From NCBI RefSeq assembly GCF_038007285.1, contig NZ_JBBOWX010000001.1, forward strand, positions 1,753,501 through 1,817,500: a DNA stretch of 64,000 nucleotides, given 5' to 3'. Positions 50,957 to 60,800 of this stretch are shown here, in pieces. Positions within the stretch are counted from its first letter, which is position 1. Every line of letters begins with the position of its first letter. A program made the position numbers and the translations under genes. Below the pieces are notes generated by a model, which saw nothing but the letters and a program-made list of their open reading frames with translations, was not told the origin of the DNA and made no database searches. Source of the DNA: Sporosarcina sp. FSL K6-3457 (GTDB taxonomy: Bacteria; Bacillota; Bacilli; Bacillales_A; Planococcaceae).

Positions 50957-51616
50957 ATGGCCATGCGTGAAAACTTCGAGAAAAATTTAGAGGAATTAAA
51001 AAGTAAAATCACCGAAATGAGTGATCTATCAATTATTGCCCTAGAAAGAGCCTTTAAAGCTTTGAAAACACAAGATATTGAGAAAGCTTTAAAAGTGATT
51101 GAGGATGATACAGCAATTGATAATCTTGAAATGGAAATTAACCAGTTTGCCATTTGGATTATGGCAAAAGAAGCGCCTGTTTCAAGGGATTTACGTCAGA
51201 TTATTGGTGTTCTTAGAATTTCATCTGAAATTGAACGGGTTGGAGATTTTGGCGTGAATATTGCAAAAGCGACGATTAAGATTGGTAATACAAAATCTTT
51301 ACTGGAAATTACAGACTTAGAGAAGATGAAAGAATTATCCATTGAGATGCTCCGAAAAGCATTACAATCTTTTTTAGAGGAAAATATCGCACTCGCTAAA
51401 GAAGTTGGCGTCTTAGAGGATGAAGTGGATCAATATAGTGGTGCAACCTATAAAATACTGACTTCTTACCTAAGTGAACATCCAGAAGAAACAAATCAGC
51501 TAGTCCAATTATTATTTGTCAATCGTTTTCTTGAGAGAACAGCAGACCATATGACAAATGTCGCTGAAAGTGCAGCTTATTTGATTAAAGGTCAAATATA
51601 TGATTTCAATTCATAA
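50957..51616 (+). CDS. phoU: Phosphate-signalling regulator PhoU
   Basis: 219 residues, two PhoU helical bundles each with the E-x-x-x-D metal-site pattern (DNLEMEINQFAIWIMAKEAPVSRDLR and FVNRFLERTADHMTNVAES). It links phosphate import by Pst to PhoR signalling. AGGGGAGGGG lies 6 bases before the ATG. Last gene of the operon. Confidence 0.94.
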   Translation: MAMRENFEKNLEELKSKITEMSDLSIIALERAFKALKTQDIEKALKVIEDDTAIDNLEMEINQFAIWIMAKEAPVSRDLRQIIGVLRISSEIERVGDFGVNIAKATIKIGNTKSLLEITDLEKMKELSIEMLRKALQSFLEENIALAKEVGVLEDEVDQYSGATYKILTSYLSEHPEETNQLVQLLFVNRFLERTADHMTNVAESAAYLIKGQIYDFNS

Positions 51617-51643
51617 TAACAAACCGATTGATGTTAAAATCGC

Positions 51644-51686
51644 CAAAACCACCCTAGCTTCCAAATTCGGAAGTGGGGTGGTTTTG
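51644..51686. terminator. Bidirectional terminator between phoU and melA
   Basis: CAAAACCACCC pairs with GGGTGGTTTTG, with T-rich or A-rich DNA on both sides, between two convergent genes. Confidence 0.85.
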
Positions 51687-51695
51687 TCTATTCAA

Positions 51696-52997
51696 TTAGC
51701 TGAACTTTGGTAACCAATCCCCATGCGCTTCGATTAATTCATCGCACATAGCCACGATATCATCGATAGAAAGCTCGGCCGCGGTATGTGGGTCTAACAG
51801 AGCCGCCTGATAAATATGTTCTTTCTTACCTGTCATAGCCGCTTCAATCGTGAGCAGCTGTGTACCAATATTCGTACGATTTAACGCAGCCAGTTGCTCA
51901 GGGAGATCTCCTACATATGTAGGGGTAACACCACTTGCGTCAACTAAGCAGGGGACTTCAACAACCGCATTATTCGGCAAGTTGCTTATTAACCCACCGG
52001 TATTTAGCGCATTTCCCCCAATTTTATATGGGATATTTGTCTCCATAGCTTCTAAAATGCGAGAGCCATATTCGTTTGAGCGCTCATGTGTTAAATTCCC
52101 ATCATTGACTAAATCTACGCGCATTTTCTCCCAATCTGCAATTTGTTGGATGCAGCGTCTTAGGTATTCATCCAATGGAATATTAAAACGGTCAATGAGT
52201 TCTGGGTATTTATTTTTGATGAAATAAGGATGGTATTCTGCATTATGTTCAGATGACTCGGTAATATAATAGCCAAACCGCGACATGAGCTCGAAACGAA
52301 CCATATCATCATGCTTCGTCTGTTGTTTTTCCAATGCTCTTTTCTTAATTTCAGGATATAAATCCTCACCATGACGACTAATATCGAGTAACCAAGCCAT
52401 ATGATTAATGCCAGCAATCTTCCATTGAACATTGTCTGTCGGCATATCCAGACCTTTTAATAAATCATTTGCGCAGACTTGAACACTATGGCATAAACCA
52501 ACTGTCTTGATGCTACTATACCTTAGCATGCTGCCTGTCAACGTGGCCATTGGATTGGTGTAATTTAAGAACAAAGCGTCCGGACAAACTTCTTCCATAT
52601 CTCTGGCGAAATCCATCATGACCGGAATTGTCCGTAGGCTGCGGAATATGCCCCCAATTCCTATTGTATCTGCAATCGTTTGACGTAATCCGTACTTTTT
52701 CGGAATCTCAAAGTCAATCACCGTACTAGGCTCATAGCCGCCCACTTGAATGGCATTAAACACATATTTTGCATCTCTGAGTGCATCTTTTCGATTCGTG
52801 TAAGATACAATTTTTACAGTGGAACCTAGATTTTTTTTCATATTGTTGAGCATTTGTTCAGAATCTCGGAGCCGTTCCTCATTAATATCAAATAACGCAA
52901 TTTCAAAGCCTTGCAAAGCAGGTACCATCATACAGTCACCTAGTACATTTTTTGCGAAAATCGTACTACCTGCACCTAGAAATGTGATTTTAGCCAA
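51696..52997 (-). CDS. melA: Alpha-galactosidase, glycoside hydrolase family 4
   Basis: 433 residues of the NAD+- and Mn2+-dependent GH4 family, which cleaves alpha-galactosides such as melibiose in the cytoplasm by a redox mechanism. The N-terminal KITFLGAGSTIF binds NAD; NYTNPMATLTGSML, GLCHSVQVCANDLLKG (metal Cys) and AGINHMAWLLDI (metal His) are the conserved sites. The sequence fits B. subtilis MelA. The start is a TTG at 52997 with GGGAGGT upstream. It is divergent from an AraC regulator; no transporter is adjacent. Confidence 0.92.
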   Translation of the reverse strand: MAKITFLGAGSTIFAKNVLGDCMMVPALQGFEIALFDINEERLRDSEQMLNNMKKNLGSTVKIVSYTNRKDALRDAKYVFNAIQVGGYEPSTVIDFEIPKKYGLRQTIADTIGIGGIFRSLRTIPVMMDFARDMEEVCPDALFLNYTNPMATLTGSMLRYSSIKTVGLCHSVQVCANDLLKGLDMPTDNVQWKIAGINHMAWLLDISRHGEDLYPEIKKRALEKQQTKHDDMVRFELMSRFGYYITESSEHNAEYHPYFIKNKYPELIDRFNIPLDEYLRRCIQQIADWEKMRVDLVNDGNLTHERSNEYGSRILEAMETNIPYKIGGNALNTGGLISNLPNNAVVEVPCLVDASGVTPTYVGDLPEQLAALNRTNIGTQLLTIEAAMTGKKEHIYQAALLDPHTAAELSIDDIVAMCDELIEAHGDWLPKFS

Positions 52998-53186
52998 TTA
53001 AAAAACCTCCCAGACTAGTTTGTCACTTGTTATTTTGCACAGTTTTAAAAGATTACTAGCAATTTAAAATGAAAAATCTATTCATTCATTAAATTCCTCA
53101 AAACAGGCGAAATAACTGTTATACTAATCATATTCTTTCTGATTACTTAAAACAATGGCAAACTATTTAGAGAAAGGGGTAATATA

Positions 53187-54080
53187 TTGCTATCTAATTT
53201 TCGTTCCATCACATACGGAACATATGGTTTTCATTTTAAAGAGTCGAGTCAACAACGACGTATAGCTGGGATTCATTCTCTCGGACTGGAAAAGCAGGTG
53301 AGTGCTTCTTACGACTGGGATGGTTTAGTTCGCAGTGAAAAGGATGTGATTGTCTTCCAATATACCTTAAAGGGCGCCGGGGAAATTGTGATAAATGGCG
53401 ACACATATCGACTCGGAGTGGGCGATGCCTTTTTTGTCAAGATTCCAAGCAATCACCGTTATTATTTACCCGCGGATAGTACCGAATGGGAATTTGTTCA
53501 TCTAACTTTAATGGGGGAAGAGGCTATTAGATGTTATGAATCGATAACAGATGAGGTAGGGCATATACTGAAATTGGATATCTATTCTACTTCGATAACT
53601 CGTATCTTCGAGCTCATCCACAAAGTATCTACTCATCAAATTAACGATGCTTATGAGGCATCTGCCTTATCCTACTCATTTTTAATGGAGCTGCAGCGCT
53701 TTTTACATACTAGTAAAAGTGATAAAGAACTACCAGAATCCATTACAAAGGCAACCCTTTTTATTGATAATAATTATGCGGAGCCTATCACGCTAGATGA
53801 TATCGTACAAGCATCTGGGCTTTCTAAATATCATTTCACTAGACTTTTTCATGAAAAAATCCAGTTAACGCCAATCCAATACCTTACCAATAGTAGAATA
53901 AAAAGATCGATTGAACTGCTAAAAGATAACGAACTTACAATAGAAGATATTGCGTTACGCGTTGGATTTTCTAACGGTAATTACTTTACCAAAGTGTTCC
54001 GTTCGTATCTCGGGGTACCCCCTGGAAAATATAGAAATAGTAAATCAGTCATCCCGATTGATTATCTTATTCTTGATTAA
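53187..54080 (+). CDS. AraC-family regulator divergent from melA
   Basis: 297 residues: an N-terminal cupin-like sensor (YTLKGAGEIVINGDTYRLGVGDAFFVKIPS) and a C-terminal pair of helix-turn-helix motifs (ITLDDIVQASGLSKYHFTRLFHEK, LTIEDIALRVGFSNGNYFTKVFRSYLGVPPGKYR). The layout and position match MsmR/MelR-type activators of alpha-galactoside genes. The start is TTG 53187 with AAAGGGG upstream. The 189-bp region shared with melA should hold its binding sites, but I see no clear repeat. Confidence 0.88.
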   Translation: MLSNFRSITYGTYGFHFKESSQQRRIAGIHSLGLEKQVSASYDWDGLVRSEKDVIVFQYTLKGAGEIVINGDTYRLGVGDAFFVKIPSNHRYYLPADSTEWEFVHLTLMGEEAIRCYESITDEVGHILKLDIYSTSITRIFELIHKVSTHQINDAYEASALSYSFLMELQRFLHTSKSDKELPESITKATLFIDNNYAEPITLDDIVQASGLSKYHFTRLFHEKIQLTPIQYLTNSRIKRSIELLKDNELTIEDIALRVGFSNGNYFTKVFRSYLGVPPGKYRNSKSVIPIDYLILD

Positions 54081-54260
54081 CCTGGAAAATTGAAAAATTT
54101 TCTTCACGGGCTTAAAATCCGTACTTTGGTTCCCACTCATCATTGAATAGACTAAGAAAGGCGAAAAGGTCCTTATTCTTATGTTTTTTAGTGTAATTTT
54201 TTGAAAGTTGAGTTACGATAAAGGATATAGTCAGTTTCAAACAGGAGGGGCAGAATTAGA

Positions 54261-55073
54261 ATGAGTATGTTTCCAAAAGATGCAATGCGTGTGTTAAAAG
54301 AAACGAGCCGTACATTTTATATACCGATTACTTTTTTGCAGAAAGAGTTAAAGTATTCGGTGGCATCTGCTTATTTAGTATTTCGGGCAATTGATGAAAT
54401 TGAAGATCATGAACAATTGGACAATGAAGTAAAATACACGATTTTAATGCAAGTCAGTGAATTATTTAAACAACCATTTGACAACGAAGCGTATGTAAAA
54501 ATTCTTGGAGGAACAAAGGATCAAATGCCGGAAGTTACACTTCGTTTGGAAGAATGGCTGGAAGCTTGCCCAAAAGATACCTTGCCAATCGTGGCGAACG
54601 CTGCTTGTGAAATGGCATTTGGGATGGCAAAATGGGCGAAAGAAAACTGGGAAATCCGTACACGTGAAGATTTAGATGATTATACATATTACGTTGCAGG
54701 ACTTGTCGGCGTTACGCTTTCAGACCTTTGGGAGCATTACGGCGAAGAAAAAACAGACCGTGAACTGGCTATCGGCTATGGACGTGGGCTTCAGGCGGTC
54801 AATATTTTGCGTAATGAGCAGGAAGACTTGGATGAGCGTGGGATAAGCTTTGTTCCGGATGGTTGGAGTCGCGCAGAATTGTTCGACTATGCGGATGAAA
54901 ATTTGGCAAAAGCAGATGATTATATGAAGTCTCTCCATAAGAAAACCATTTTATTATTCTGCCGTCTACCACTTGCTCTGGCTCATAAAACGTTAAAAGC
55001 AATGAAAGAGGGACGCGAAAAAATCACGCGTGCAGAAGTCGAACAGACAGTGGAAGAAGTTCAACTCGATTAA
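54261..55073 (+). CDS. Squalene/phytoene synthase-family protein, YisP-like
   Basis: 270 residues of the trans-isoprenyl diphosphate head-to-head synthase fold (KETSRTFYIPITFL). The first Asp-rich motif reads RAIDEIEDH (the usual DxxxD is kept), while in the second the first Asp is replaced by Asn (NILRNEQEDLDERG for NxLRDxxED). B. subtilis YisP, a relative also altered in these motifs, is a farnesyl diphosphate phosphatase, so a phosphatase or altered synthase activity is possible. GGAGG lies 9 bases before the ATG. It is followed by type 2 IPP isomerase in the same direction, consistent with isoprenoid metabolism. Confidence 0.82.
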   Translation: MSMFPKDAMRVLKETSRTFYIPITFLQKELKYSVASAYLVFRAIDEIEDHEQLDNEVKYTILMQVSELFKQPFDNEAYVKILGGTKDQMPEVTLRLEEWLEACPKDTLPIVANAACEMAFGMAKWAKENWEIRTREDLDDYTYYVAGLVGVTLSDLWEHYGEEKTDRELAIGYGRGLQAVNILRNEQEDLDERGISFVPDGWSRAELFDYADENLAKADDYMKSLHKKTILLFCRLPLALAHKTLKAMKEGREKITRAEVEQTVEEVQLD

Positions 55074-55138
55074 AGCTCGCAACATAGAATAACCGCGAAG
55101 TCCAGTAGAGTTTAGATGATAAAAGGCAGGTGTTGGCA

Positions 55139-56167
55139 TTGACCAATTCAATTGAACAAAGAAAATCAGATCATATTCAAATTGCGTTGAACGAAAAAGT
55201 TACGGGGGAGTCGATTTCGACAGGATTGGAGTCGTTTTCGTTCATCCATAATGCACTTCCTGAAATTGCGTTCGATGAAATTTCCACGGAAACAACATTC
55301 CTCGGCTTTGAATGTAAAACGCCGTTCCTTATTAGTTCCATGACGGGCGGGACAGCCCTTGCTGAAACAATTAATAGGAACTTGGCTGTAGCAGCAGAAG
55401 AGAGGGGCTGGGCATTGGCACTTGGATCCACTAGAGCTCTGCTTGACAGCGATGGGCATGCTGATTCTTTCTTGATGAGAAAGTATGCGCCGAGTGTCCC
55501 AATTATTGCAAACTTGGGTGCTGTTCAGTTCAATTACGGATACAGTGTCGAGGAATGCAGGGAAATTATCGAGAAAACCGAGTCGGATATGCTTGTCCTT
55601 CATTTGAACAGTATTCAGGAAGTGATTCAGGAAAAGGGAGATACGAATTTTAAAGGGTTATTACAGAAAATTGAACAACTGTGTAGCACGCTGGGGGTTC
55701 CGGTGGGGGTCAAGGAAGTCGGCTGGGGCATTGATGGTCAGACAGCCAAAAAGTTAAGCGAGGCTGGTGTTGCGTTTATCGATGTCGCCGGAGCAGGAGG
55801 CACTTCCTGGAGCCAAGTAGAAAAGTTTCGGGCCAAAGACCCAATCCTGCGTGTTGCTGCTGAAGCATTTAGTGAATGGGGAATTCCAACGGCACAATCT
55901 CTTAGGTTAGTCCGCGGAAAGATTGGGAACCGTCCACTAATTGCCAGTGGTGGGATGCAGACGGGGTTGGATGGTGCCAAAGCTATTGCGCTGGGTGCCG
56001 ACTTGGTTGGATTTGGGCGATCCATCCTGAAAGAGGCGACTCAAAGCCTAGAAGATGTGCTTGAAGTGATGCAAATTCGGGAAATGGAGCTTCGAATGTC
56101 AATGTTCGGTATCGGGGCTCAGACAATTCAGGAATTGAAGGATACCTCGCGCTTGAAGGAACGATGA
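55139..56167 (+). CDS. fni: Type 2 isopentenyl-diphosphate delta-isomerase
   Basis: 342 residues; FMN- and NADPH-dependent enzyme that interconverts IPP and DMAPP. The TIM-barrel signatures are visible: QRKSDHI, LISSMTGGT, LGSTRALLD, ANLGAVQFNYG, HLNSIQE, VKEVGWG, DVAGAGGTSW and IASGGMQTGLDGAKAIALGAD (FMN phosphate site). I choose TTG 55139, 8 bases after AGGCAGG; GTG 55130 overlaps that site. It is 65 bp after the YisP-like gene. Confidence 0.93.
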   Translation: MTNSIEQRKSDHIQIALNEKVTGESISTGLESFSFIHNALPEIAFDEISTETTFLGFECKTPFLISSMTGGTALAETINRNLAVAAEERGWALALGSTRALLDSDGHADSFLMRKYAPSVPIIANLGAVQFNYGYSVEECREIIEKTESDMLVLHLNSIQEVIQEKGDTNFKGLLQKIEQLCSTLGVPVGVKEVGWGIDGQTAKKLSEAGVAFIDVAGAGGTSWSQVEKFRAKDPILRVAAEAFSEWGIPTAQSLRLVRGKIGNRPLIASGGMQTGLDGAKAIALGADLVGFGRSILKEATQSLEDVLEVMQIREMELRMSMFGIGAQTIQELKDTSRLKER

Positions 56168-56205
56168 TAATAGTTTAAGGAATATCCAGATTTCATTAAA
56201 GATAC

Positions 56206-56245
56206 AGCGACCTAATCCGATCACGATGGAATTAGGTCGCTTTAC
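56206..56245 (+). terminator. Terminator after fni
   Basis: AGCGACCTAAT pairs with ATTAGGTCGCT, followed by TTACTATTA. Confidence 0.75.
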
Positions 56246-56366
56246 TATTAATTTTATGGGCCTATAGAACATAGAGTAGTTCGGAATAAGAGTGACAATT
56301 TTTTCTCTATTCAACTAGTAAGTGATACGATAATAGCAGTACAGCCTTTAAAGTGAGGAGATATCT

Positions 56367-56984
56367 GTGTTTCTAGATAAACTGAAGCAGCAGCTGAAAG
56401 AAAATGAATATCGATTTATTGGGGAAGAAACGGCTTTTCGCTCAGCGGTGTTAATTCCATTAGTGCAGATGGATGGAGAATGGCATATTCTTTTTGAAGT
56501 CCGTTCATTGACAATGCGAAAACAGCCGGGGGATATTAGTTTTCCAGGTGGTCGAATTGATGACGCAGACGCAACGCCGTTGGAAGCGGCGTTACGGGAA
56601 ACACACGAAGAGTTAGGAGTCGATCCAAAAACGGTGACGCTGATTAGACAATTAAGCCCTTATGTTGCTTCGCCTGCATTTGTGGTCTATCCATTTGTGG
56701 TAACTTTTGATTACAATGAAATAATTGATTCTTACAATATAGAAGAAGTCGAAGAAGTATTTACAGTACCCGTAAAATGGCTATTGAATTATGAGCCGTA
56801 TTTGCATGTCATTTCAGTTCAAACAACGCCTGCTTCAGATTTTCCTTTTGATAAAATTATGAATGGTGCCCAGTACCAATGGAGAAGTCACGCGATGGAA
56901 GAGTGGTTTTTTGATTATGGCAAGTATACCATTTGGGGGTTAACAGCTAGGATTTTAAAGCATTTTATTGACATAATGAAATAG
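56367..56984 (+). CDS. Nudix hydrolase, CoA pyrophosphatase type
   Basis: 205 residues with the NuCoA signature upstream of the Nudix box (LTMRKQPGDISFPGG) and the box itself (GGRIDDADATPLEAALRETHEELG). Enzymes of this type hydrolyse CoA and CoA esters to 3',5'-ADP and phosphopantetheine. The start is GTG 56367 with GAGGAG upstream. Monocistronic. Confidence 0.9.
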   Translation: MFLDKLKQQLKENEYRFIGEETAFRSAVLIPLVQMDGEWHILFEVRSLTMRKQPGDISFPGGRIDDADATPLEAALRETHEELGVDPKTVTLIRQLSPYVASPAFVVYPFVVTFDYNEIIDSYNIEEVEEVFTVPVKWLLNYEPYLHVISVQTTPASDFPFDKIMNGAQYQWRSHAMEEWFFDYGKYTIWGLTARILKHFIDIMK

Positions 56985-57106
56985 GGGAATGGCAGTTTAA
57001 GATGGGCAAATCTCCTCGTATTCACCCCCTAGTATTAGAACGTTAACTGATTTATATTATCAATAAGCGGAATTTTCTGAAGTTTTAATGGGAGGGAGTT
57101 TTTGGC

Positions 57107-57796
57107 ATGACGTCATATAAAATAGTCATCGTGGAAGATGAAGAGGCGATACGTGGTCTCCTGAAGTTATTTTTAGAAAATCGTGCATTTCTAGTATTTT
57201 CAGCTGCCGATGGTGAAGAGGCTTTGCGGCTAGTTTTAGATGAAAAACCGGATATTATTTTACTAGACATCGAAATGCCAGAAATGGATGGATTTGATGT
57301 GTGTGTGAAAATTAGAGAATTAACGAATGTACCTATTATTTTTATCAGTAGCCGGCGGGGAGTGAATGATAAAGTTAAATCATTCGAACTTGGCGGGGAT
57401 GATTATATGACTAAACCATTTGACTTTGTGGAGCTAGAAGCACGGATTAATGCAAATATACGAAGATATATGGAGACAACCAAGCCTGAAATTAAAAATG
57501 TCCTCCGATTAAAAAAATTGGAAATCCATTTAGATAGTTTTGAATGCTATATAGAGGGTGAAAAAATTCAACTGTCAACGCGTGAAATGGAAATACTCAT
57601 TATTTTGGCAAAGCATCCAAATCACGTATGGAGCGCAGAGAAACTATATGATCGTATTTGGGGCTATGATTCTATTGGAGATGTGCAAACGATTAAGGTT
57701 CACGTAAGTAATTTACGAAGAAAAATCAATCAACATTCACCTAATACAACGTATATTGAAACTGTTCGAGGCTTCGGCTACAAAATGACAAATTAA
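57107..57796 (+). CDS. OmpR/PhoB-family response regulator
   Basis: 229 residues: a receiver domain (VEDEE acidic pocket, phosphoacceptor Asp in IILLDIEMPEMDGFDV, FISSRR, DYMTKPF) and a C-terminal winged helix (LSTREMEILIILAKHPNHVWSAEKLYDRIWGYDSIGDVQTIKVHVSNLRRKI). GGGAGGG precedes the ATG. The hybrid kinase 57 bp downstream is the likely partner; the target genes are not evident. Confidence 0.92.
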   Translation: MTSYKIVIVEDEEAIRGLLKLFLENRAFLVFSAADGEEALRLVLDEKPDIILLDIEMPEMDGFDVCVKIRELTNVPIIFISSRRGVNDKVKSFELGGDDYMTKPFDFVELEARINANIRRYMETTKPEIKNVLRLKKLEIHLDSFECYIEGEKIQLSTREMEILIILAKHPNHVWSAEKLYDRIWGYDSIGDVQTIKVHVSNLRRKINQHSPNTTYIETVRGFGYKMTN

Positions 57797-57853
57797 TGAG
57801 CATATGCCGCTTTGTTAAATAGTCAATGGCAGTATAAGAAATGGGGGATGGAG

Positions 57854-60800
57854 ATGATGAAAAGAACGATACAGCTTAGTGTGATTTTCTCAATACTCTT
57901 CATCTCGCTATTTGTGGCAGGAAAAGCGATAAAAGGAAATATGAATAAAGAGCATGATCCATTACTTATTCTCGACGAGCAGATGGTGAAAAAGGATTTA
58001 TATGAAACGTTTCTAATTTTGTCTGATAATGAAAAGGACTATAGCATTGAAGACATTGCGTCAGGTAAGTATGATGCGGATTTTGTGCTACCTGAAGAGT
58101 TTGACAGAAAGATGGGCTTTTTTCCAGTAGGTAAATGGTTAAAATTTGATTTGAAAAATGATACAACTACCAAAGAATGGTTACTAGAATTTAAGTTTCC
58201 ATTGATTCACCAAATACATATTTATACAGAAGATAGGTCAGGCATACAAAAAATTGCGACAGTTGGCGCTGATTTTCCTTTTTCAAAACGGGCCATTAAT
58301 CATAGGCACTTTGTATTTAATATAGATATAGAGCCTTACGAAACGAAATCGTTCTACGTATTGTTACATGCTGGGGGCGATTTGCATCCCCCTGTAAATG
58401 TATGGGAAAAAGACAAGTTTTTTGAGAAAATGCAAAGCGAGATTGTTTTACTAGGGATATTTTATGGCATGATTTCGATTATGATTGTCTACAATTTGTT
58501 TCTTTATATTAGTTTGCGGATTCGATCCTATTTATTTTATGTCCTTGCAATTAGTAGTACGATGATAGGCTATATGTCGCTGAACGGAGATGGTTTTAAA
58601 TACTTATGGCCTGATTCTCCTGCTTGGAATCTTATTGCTGTTCCATTTTGGGTAAGTATTGCATGTATTTTCATTGTCCTATTTACTAGAGAATTTTTGG
58701 ATACAGATCGCTATGTACCATTCTTTAAAGTAATTTCGATGATGTTAATAGGATTGAGTATGACAACGGTATTATTTTTGTTTATTTCGCATTATATTGC
58801 ACAAAACATCATGTTTTTGAGTACATTTAGTACGTTTACATCCGTCGTAATCATTGGTTTTATCAGCTTGTTTAGGGGAGTGCGTGCGGCGCGCTTTTTT
58901 GTTATAGGCTGGCTTGTTTTTTTAACAGGTACTTTTATAACGATTTTAGAGCGGGCAATCGTTATTCCTTATTCAATATTTACAGAGTATGCGGGACAAG
59001 GGGCACTGTCAATTGAAGTTGTGTTATTGTCTTTGGCACTGGCAGATAAAATTAATATTATGAGGAAAGAGAAGGAAAAGGCGGAGAGAGTTGCGAGAGA
59101 AAGTCAGGAATTGGCTATCGAAAGCTTGCGCAAAACAGATGAATTAAAAGATGAATTTTTGGCCATCATATCACATGAATTGCGCACGCCGCTATATGGC
59201 ATGGTTGGAATTGCCGAGTCACTGCAGGATGGTGTGGCAGGAAAGGTGTCCGGTGGGATGAGAAACCAGCTGGATATGATTATTATGAGTGGTAGGCGGC
59301 TGTCCCATTTGGTGAACGATATTCTTGATCTTTCTAAATTGAAACATAACACGTTATCTATTGAATTGAAGCAAGTGAATTTATATGACTTAGTAAAAGT
59401 AGTTTTTACGATTTGTCAACCTTTACTAAAGGAGAAACAAGTACGTCTGGTCAATCGCATTTCACCCAAGTTACCGGTTGTATTAGCAGATCCTGGTCGT
59501 CTCCAGCAGATTATGTATAACTTAGTAGGCAATGCGATTACTTATACTGAGGTTGGTGAAGTGGTTGTAACAGCAGAATCTGTCGAGAATGATTTCATCA
59601 AAGTTTATGTAGCTGATACAGGAAAAGGAATTGATCCAGAATTTCACAATCATATTTTCGAACCGTTTCAGCAAGGTAATTCTACTATCTTCAGTGAATT
59701 TACCGCCGGTGCAGGAATCGGCCTGAGTGTAACGAAAAGACTCATTAACTTACACGGGGGTGATATCATTGTGCAGTCGGAGGTAGGCAAGGGGGCGGTG
59801 TTTAGTTTTACGCTGCAATCGGGTTATTTCCAACAGCCTGAATTGGAGGGGACTATCGTATCGTTAAAGCCATTTAAAGGTGCTGAGCCTACGTTAACTG
59901 TGCCAACAATTACGCTCAATCGGCAATCTATTAAAGTACTAATAGCAGATGATGAGTTGGTCAATTTACAAGTGTTAATGAATCAGCTCATGTTGGAAGG
60001 AATGGACATCGTGAAAGCGACAAGTGGAGAAGAGGTTTTACAACTAGTTGAAAAGCATTCTTTTGACTTAGTCATTCTCGATATTATGATGCCGCATATG
60101 TCAGGATATGAAGTCTGTGAACGATTGAGACAAACCTATTCTTTGTTAGAGTTACCAATTTTAATGTTGACGGCCAAAAGTCAAGTGCATGATAAAATAA
60201 CAGCATTTGAAGTAGGTGCAAATGATTACGTGACAACACCTTGTGATAAAGAAGAGTTATTGTCGCGTGTGAGAACATTAGCACAATTAAAGTCGATGAA
60301 CGATGAATTAGCAACATTGAATGTCCAATTGGAAGCAAAAGTGAAGGAACGAACAAAAAAACTTGAAGTAGTCAATGCGCATTTAACGGATAAACATCAA
60401 TCACTGGTAGCAATAACGGAATCCAGGCGTAATCTATTAGCGAATATAGCACATGAATTAGGGACACCTGTGATGCTACTTCATAGTTATATTCAAGCAT
60501 TACAAGCCGGATTAATTACTAGTGAAGATGAATATTACAGTAAATTAGTCGAGGATAAAATTAAAGTATTAAATCGATTAATTGATGACTTAGCAGATTT
60601 ATCGCATCTCGAATCAGGACGAACTAGTTTAAACTTTCAACCTGTCGATTTGTTGGCATGGTTAGAAAGTGTACAGCAAAAATTTACATTTGATGTTCAA
60701 GCCTATAGGCGAAATGTCAAAATAGAGCCTTTTCAGTTGCCTTTGAATTCATTTACTTGTTCGATTGATAGAGAACGGATGGAGCAGGTATTTACAAATA

